Assembly (NCBI RefSeq): GCF_018691265.1
Contig: NW_024881276.1
Coordinates: 1,550,001-1,614,000, forward strand
Direction: 5' to 3'
Origin: Tyto alba
Taxonomy: Eukaryota > Chordata > Aves > Strigiformes > Tytonidae
DNA: 64,000 nucleotides
Both the position numbers and the translations under genes were made by a program. Each line of letters starts with the position of its first letter. Position 1 is the stretch's first letter. Below are positions 62,543 through 64,000 of this stretch, piece by piece. The notes under the pieces were generated by a model. That model worked only from the letters and a program-made list of their open reading frames with translations. It did no database searches and was not told the origin of the DNA.

Positions 62543-64000
62543 CTCCTTAAGTAAGCATGTCTTCTGTAAGTCACTAACATGACTAACTCTCTACCAAAAC
62601 TGACTGAGCGCCAGGTTTCTTTTAGATGGAATAGAAAAACGTGTTTCTAAACCCCTTAAGTAGCTTCTACTGGAAGAAATCATTTTACTGTCTCTGAAAT
62701 CCTGTGATGAATTAGGAAAAATAATAATTAAAAAGCAAGTGTTTTAAATAGCAATCTCTCACTCCCTGTAAGAAATGTACAGTACTTGAGTTGCTAGTTA
62801 TATTTTAACAACTGCCAATGCTGTTTAAGTGCAGCCTGTTCTGACAGCTATGACAAATTGTTCCAGTGATCCATGGAGCTAATAAAACCACATCTCCAAC
62901 ACACTTTGTCCTTTGTCCCCAACACCTGCAGTAACTTCAGCTTGTGACCCAAATACTAGGGCTCACTTACAATGGGAGACACAGTCTTACTTTGTCTGAG
63001 TGCACAGGGCTTAGCCAGTCACAAACCAGCAGTTGCTACTGGCTCATGAAACCGGTGAATATTTCATACGTTTGAGCTTCCTTCTTGCTTTTTCACATTT
63101 GATTGAAACTGGCCTCTGGGTCCATAAATCAGTTGGGAATGAAATCCCAGAGTAGATGATTTCCTTGGAAATCAGAGTAACATTAACCCCACAAAGTTCT
63201 CACCTATTTTATGTCTCAGTAATGCCGCATTCCTCATCTATAGTTGTAAAAGAAAAAGACTGAGTTCTCAAATATGTTTTTGCCTGCATTTGTACATCTT
63301 TACAACACAGACATGAACTCTCTTCTTCTGCCTAATCTGGCTCCAGCTTAATCAAAGATCTGACCTTATGTAGGTTGTTTATCCACAAGTTCAGAGACAT
63401 CATCAAGATGATTAAGTATGTGCTTGTATTAAGCAGCTGAGTAGCCCTGCTGACTCCAGTTGTACCTACTTAAAGACCTTGATGAGGAAGTTTCTGGATA
63501 TGTGGATAAAGATCTGGTGCTTTCCCAAAGACAGTGAAGGGATGAGCTGAGAAATATAAAGAATAAAAACAAAGGAAAAAAAACAAAACAAACAAACAAA
63601 AAAAAACTGGGTGTACTGAAAAAAACAATTTTGTGATGAGGTGACCTGAGAATAATTAGCTCCTTGCTAGCTCATTAGCTGAGCTCAGATGGACTCCGAG
63701 GGCTTTGCCAAAAATGTGGTGGCAAGTTAAAATCAGATGGCTGAAACTGATAGTGCCCTTCATCAGCTGCCTTGGGCCTTCCTTTGATGCCCTGAGTTAA
63801 GGCAATCTGATCCACCTGTGAATCAGCTCCAGCACCAATTAACTTTTCATCCAAGTATATTAAGGTAAATCTAAATCATGGACAGAAGCAGTAATAGGAA
63901 CCTCAGAATGATTCAAAACTGGGAGTAAGCTTTATTTTCTAACAAATGATTGCCACTCATAGTCTAGGATAGGTTGTACTTTGACTGCTAAACATATAAT
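62543..64000. other. GABRG3: Intronic sequence to the window end
   Basis: AT-rich intron with an A/AAAC-rich tract at about 63566-63606. No exon, RNA gene or transposon was recognised. The expected next GABRG3 exon is still absent at the window end. Confidence 0.7.

Overview
The window is vertebrate intronic DNA, most likely from a bird. It is AT-rich and has very low coding density. Its repeats are CR1 LINE fragments in both orientations plus solo LTRs of avian-type endogenous retroviruses, and there are no Alu- or L1-type repeats. Assignment to birds, probably a neoavian lineage, is an inference from this repeat mix. No prokaryotic-style operon, CRISPR array, tRNA or rRNA gene was seen.

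The only gene recognised is the gamma-3 subunit of the GABA-A receptor (GABRG3), on the plus strand. Two consecutive internal coding exons are present: a 221-base exon at 6083-6303 and an 83-base exon at 8631-8713. Both have intact AG/GT splice sites and compatible phases. Together they encode part of the extracellular ligand-binding domain, including the loop D, A and E regions and the complete 15-residue Cys-loop. The upstream exon lies before base 1. The next exon, which should open with the residues after the Cys-loop region (Y-G-Y-P), was not found before base 64000, so the following intron is at least about 55 kb long.

Layout: 1-6082 is the end of the preceding intron; 6083-8713 holds two exons and a 2.3-kb intron; 8714-64000 is one very large intron filled with repeats. 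In it are (i) a decayed CR1 endonuclease/RT fragment at about 16.5-18.3 kb; (ii) a short CR1 3' end at 21.8 kb; (iii) two related solo LTRs of about 1.1 kb, in the same orientation, at 24.7-25.8 and 40.7-41.8 kb; (iv) an old CR1 at 27.5-30.0 kb interrupted by unrelated DNA; (v) a solo LTR with a perfect 5-base target duplication at 32.2-32.8 kb; (vi) minus-strand CR1 3' ends at 33.4 and 38.4-38.8 kb; (vii) a repeat-poor stretch at 41.8-58.5 kb containing a small CpG-rich patch near 48.9 kb; (viii) a CR1 3' half at 58.56-59.68 kb; and (ix) two divergently oriented solo LTRs at 61.2-62.5 kb.

No new biological system is evident. The more informative observations are the dated structure of the transposons (target duplications, nested insertion, internal repeat-number difference, divergent LTR pair), the very long receptor intron, and a few compositionally odd patches that could be regulatory.
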